NCBI GenBank assembly: GCA_018136815.1
Contig: CM030944.1
Location: 1,878,145-1,942,144, forward strand
Length of the DNA: 64,000 nucleotides
Source: Isochrysis galbana
Lineage: Eukaryota; Haptophyta; Isochrysidales; Isochrysidaceae
Reading direction: 5' to 3'
Of the stretch, positions 63,301 through 64,000 are shown in pieces. The notes under the pieces were generated by a model. That model saw only the letters and a program-made list of their open reading frames with translations, ran no database searches and was not told the origin of the DNA. Both the position numbers and the translations under genes were made by a program. How positions within the stretch are numbered: position 1 is the stretch's first letter; every line of letters begins with the position of its first letter.

Positions 63301-64000
63301 GATGCAAGCGGAAGCGCATCCCGAGGCCTGGCACTCGAGTTTTTGCGCTCGAACCACCACGCCTCATGCGAAGACGCATTGCGTGCGGTCATGTTGCTTT
63401 TTTCGGGCCAATTGGGAGGCTGCGACGACAGCTCCGTGGCTGGAGGCGATAGCTTGGTTGGCAATAGCGTTCCCACTCGTTCGGCCAAGACCGAGAGCAT
63501 GGACGTCAATGACGCGAAGTCGTCCAGCAATGCGACCATTGATCCATCAGTGATCTTTGCCTCCCATCTCCTCCTAGGCTGCGCCCAGCGCGACTCCAAG
63601 GCTGTGGATCCTAAGACGTGGCTTCGCGAGCTTTGCCTAGCTACCTCATTGGCAACGTCTCAACATGACAACTGCGAGTCTCGGGCCTTAACCGAGCTGG
63701 GGATCGGGTTGCTCCAGGAGATAGAGACGCGGGTAGGCGACTACCCTGCGCTAAATGAGCTTTCGCTCGCAATGGATGCAAGCGGTGTGAGCGAACTCAT
63801 ACTGCCGTCTAGTAAAGACTCTCAGGCGGAGTCACCGCCACAGACCATCCGCTCAGACTGCCATGATGATGGCGCGGGGGGATGCTCCGTCTCGTCCGCC
63901 AAGGACTTGTCGCCCTGTGGCTCAGATGGCCGTCGCTGCATTGCAGCATGTGAGCAAACGCTGATCCGAGCCTTACAGAAAAATCCATGGCAGGATCGCG
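57320..64000 (+). CDS. CABIN1: CABIN1/HIR3-like subunit of the HIRA histone chaperone complex, 5' part, runs off the window
   Basis: Exon 1 (57320-57769) encodes the TPR-containing N-terminus, matching CABIN1: NLELYRSALHLESLGQLDQAREAYGQLLE, LRFLALKNLSALEA, LLWLRLARLARSMGRVSLARHALEQ. A 116-nt GT-AG intron (57770-57885) joins in phase to SVRMSPHNQLAGFELESLL. Exon 2 stays open from 57886 to the window end, 2,038 codons without a stop, so at least 2,188 aa. Much of it is helical with long Ser/Ala-rich linkers. A basic patch (KKRGAA, PTRKRRALS) lies near residue 540. At about residues 1469-1515 a segment resembles a methyl-CpG-binding domain. CABIN1 stabilises the HIRA complex that deposits histone H3.3 outside S phase. 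An additional upstream exon is possible because the human protein has about 15 more N-terminal residues. Confidence 0.85.

Noticed and set aside
12360-64000. A functional gene cluster linking DCC1, FANCI and CABIN1
   Set aside because: They share a chromosome-maintenance theme but are separated by unrelated genes and repeats, on different promoters; clustering is probably coincidence.

Overview
The window is eukaryotic nuclear DNA from a GC-rich protist, most likely a microalga (a haptophyte or similar chromist would fit; the sequence alone does not settle it). Eight genes carry spliceosomal introns. I could place 29 introns on conserved protein sequence and reading phase: most are 70-200 nt, 26 use GT-AG, and 3 appear to use GC donors. 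Between the genes lie purine or pyrimidine microsatellites, poly-G and poly-C runs, and many short dispersed repeats. There are no operons and no bacterial-type features. A run of exactly 100 N (38901-39000) is an assembly gap.

Layout. 1-1.3 kb: a non-autonomous DNA transposon with terminal inverted repeats and an 8-bp target duplication. 1.8-3.6 kb (-): GT32 glycosyltransferase. 4.7-6.2 kb: dispersed repeats. 6.3-8.0 kb (-): signal-peptide-peptidase-like protease. 10.2-11.2 kb (-): FABP/lipocalin-like protein. 12.4-14.7 kb (+): cohesion factor DCC1. 16-18.3 kb: retroelement remnants. 20.3-23.7 kb (-): SulP/SLC26 anion transporter. 24.8-27.1 kb: a broken non-LTR retrotransposon. 28.0-29.2 kb: a directly repeated TRIM-like structure. 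30.0-32.9 kb (+): secreted protein with a hedgehog-type Hint domain. 34.9-35.5 kb: hAT transposase remnant. 37.5-38.9 kb (+): 5' part of FANCI, cut by the gap. 40.3-43.5 kb (+): glycosidase-like ectoprotein with a membrane anchor. 46.5-51.3 kb (+): large homeodomain protein with two novel CCHC repeats. 52.4-53.3 kb (+): acidic-repeat protein. 54.4-56.1 kb (-): GH47 alpha-mannosidase. 57.3 kb to the window end (+): a very large CABIN1/HIR3-type protein whose second exon stays open for 2,038 codons and contains an MBD-like segment.

The genes form functional themes rather than a pathway. Three act on chromosomes (DCC1, FANCI, CABIN1), with a homeodomain factor nearby. Several act in the secretory pathway (GT32, SPP-like, GH47, Hint protein, glycosidase-like protein).

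The most unusual structure is a set of ten dispersed elements, in several sequence families that include the non-LTR retrotransposon. Each begins exactly at a small terminal hairpin (7-8 bp stem, usually a 4-nt loop), followed after 4-5 nt by an ATG. The stems differ between families but stay paired, and one family also ends in a hairpin.
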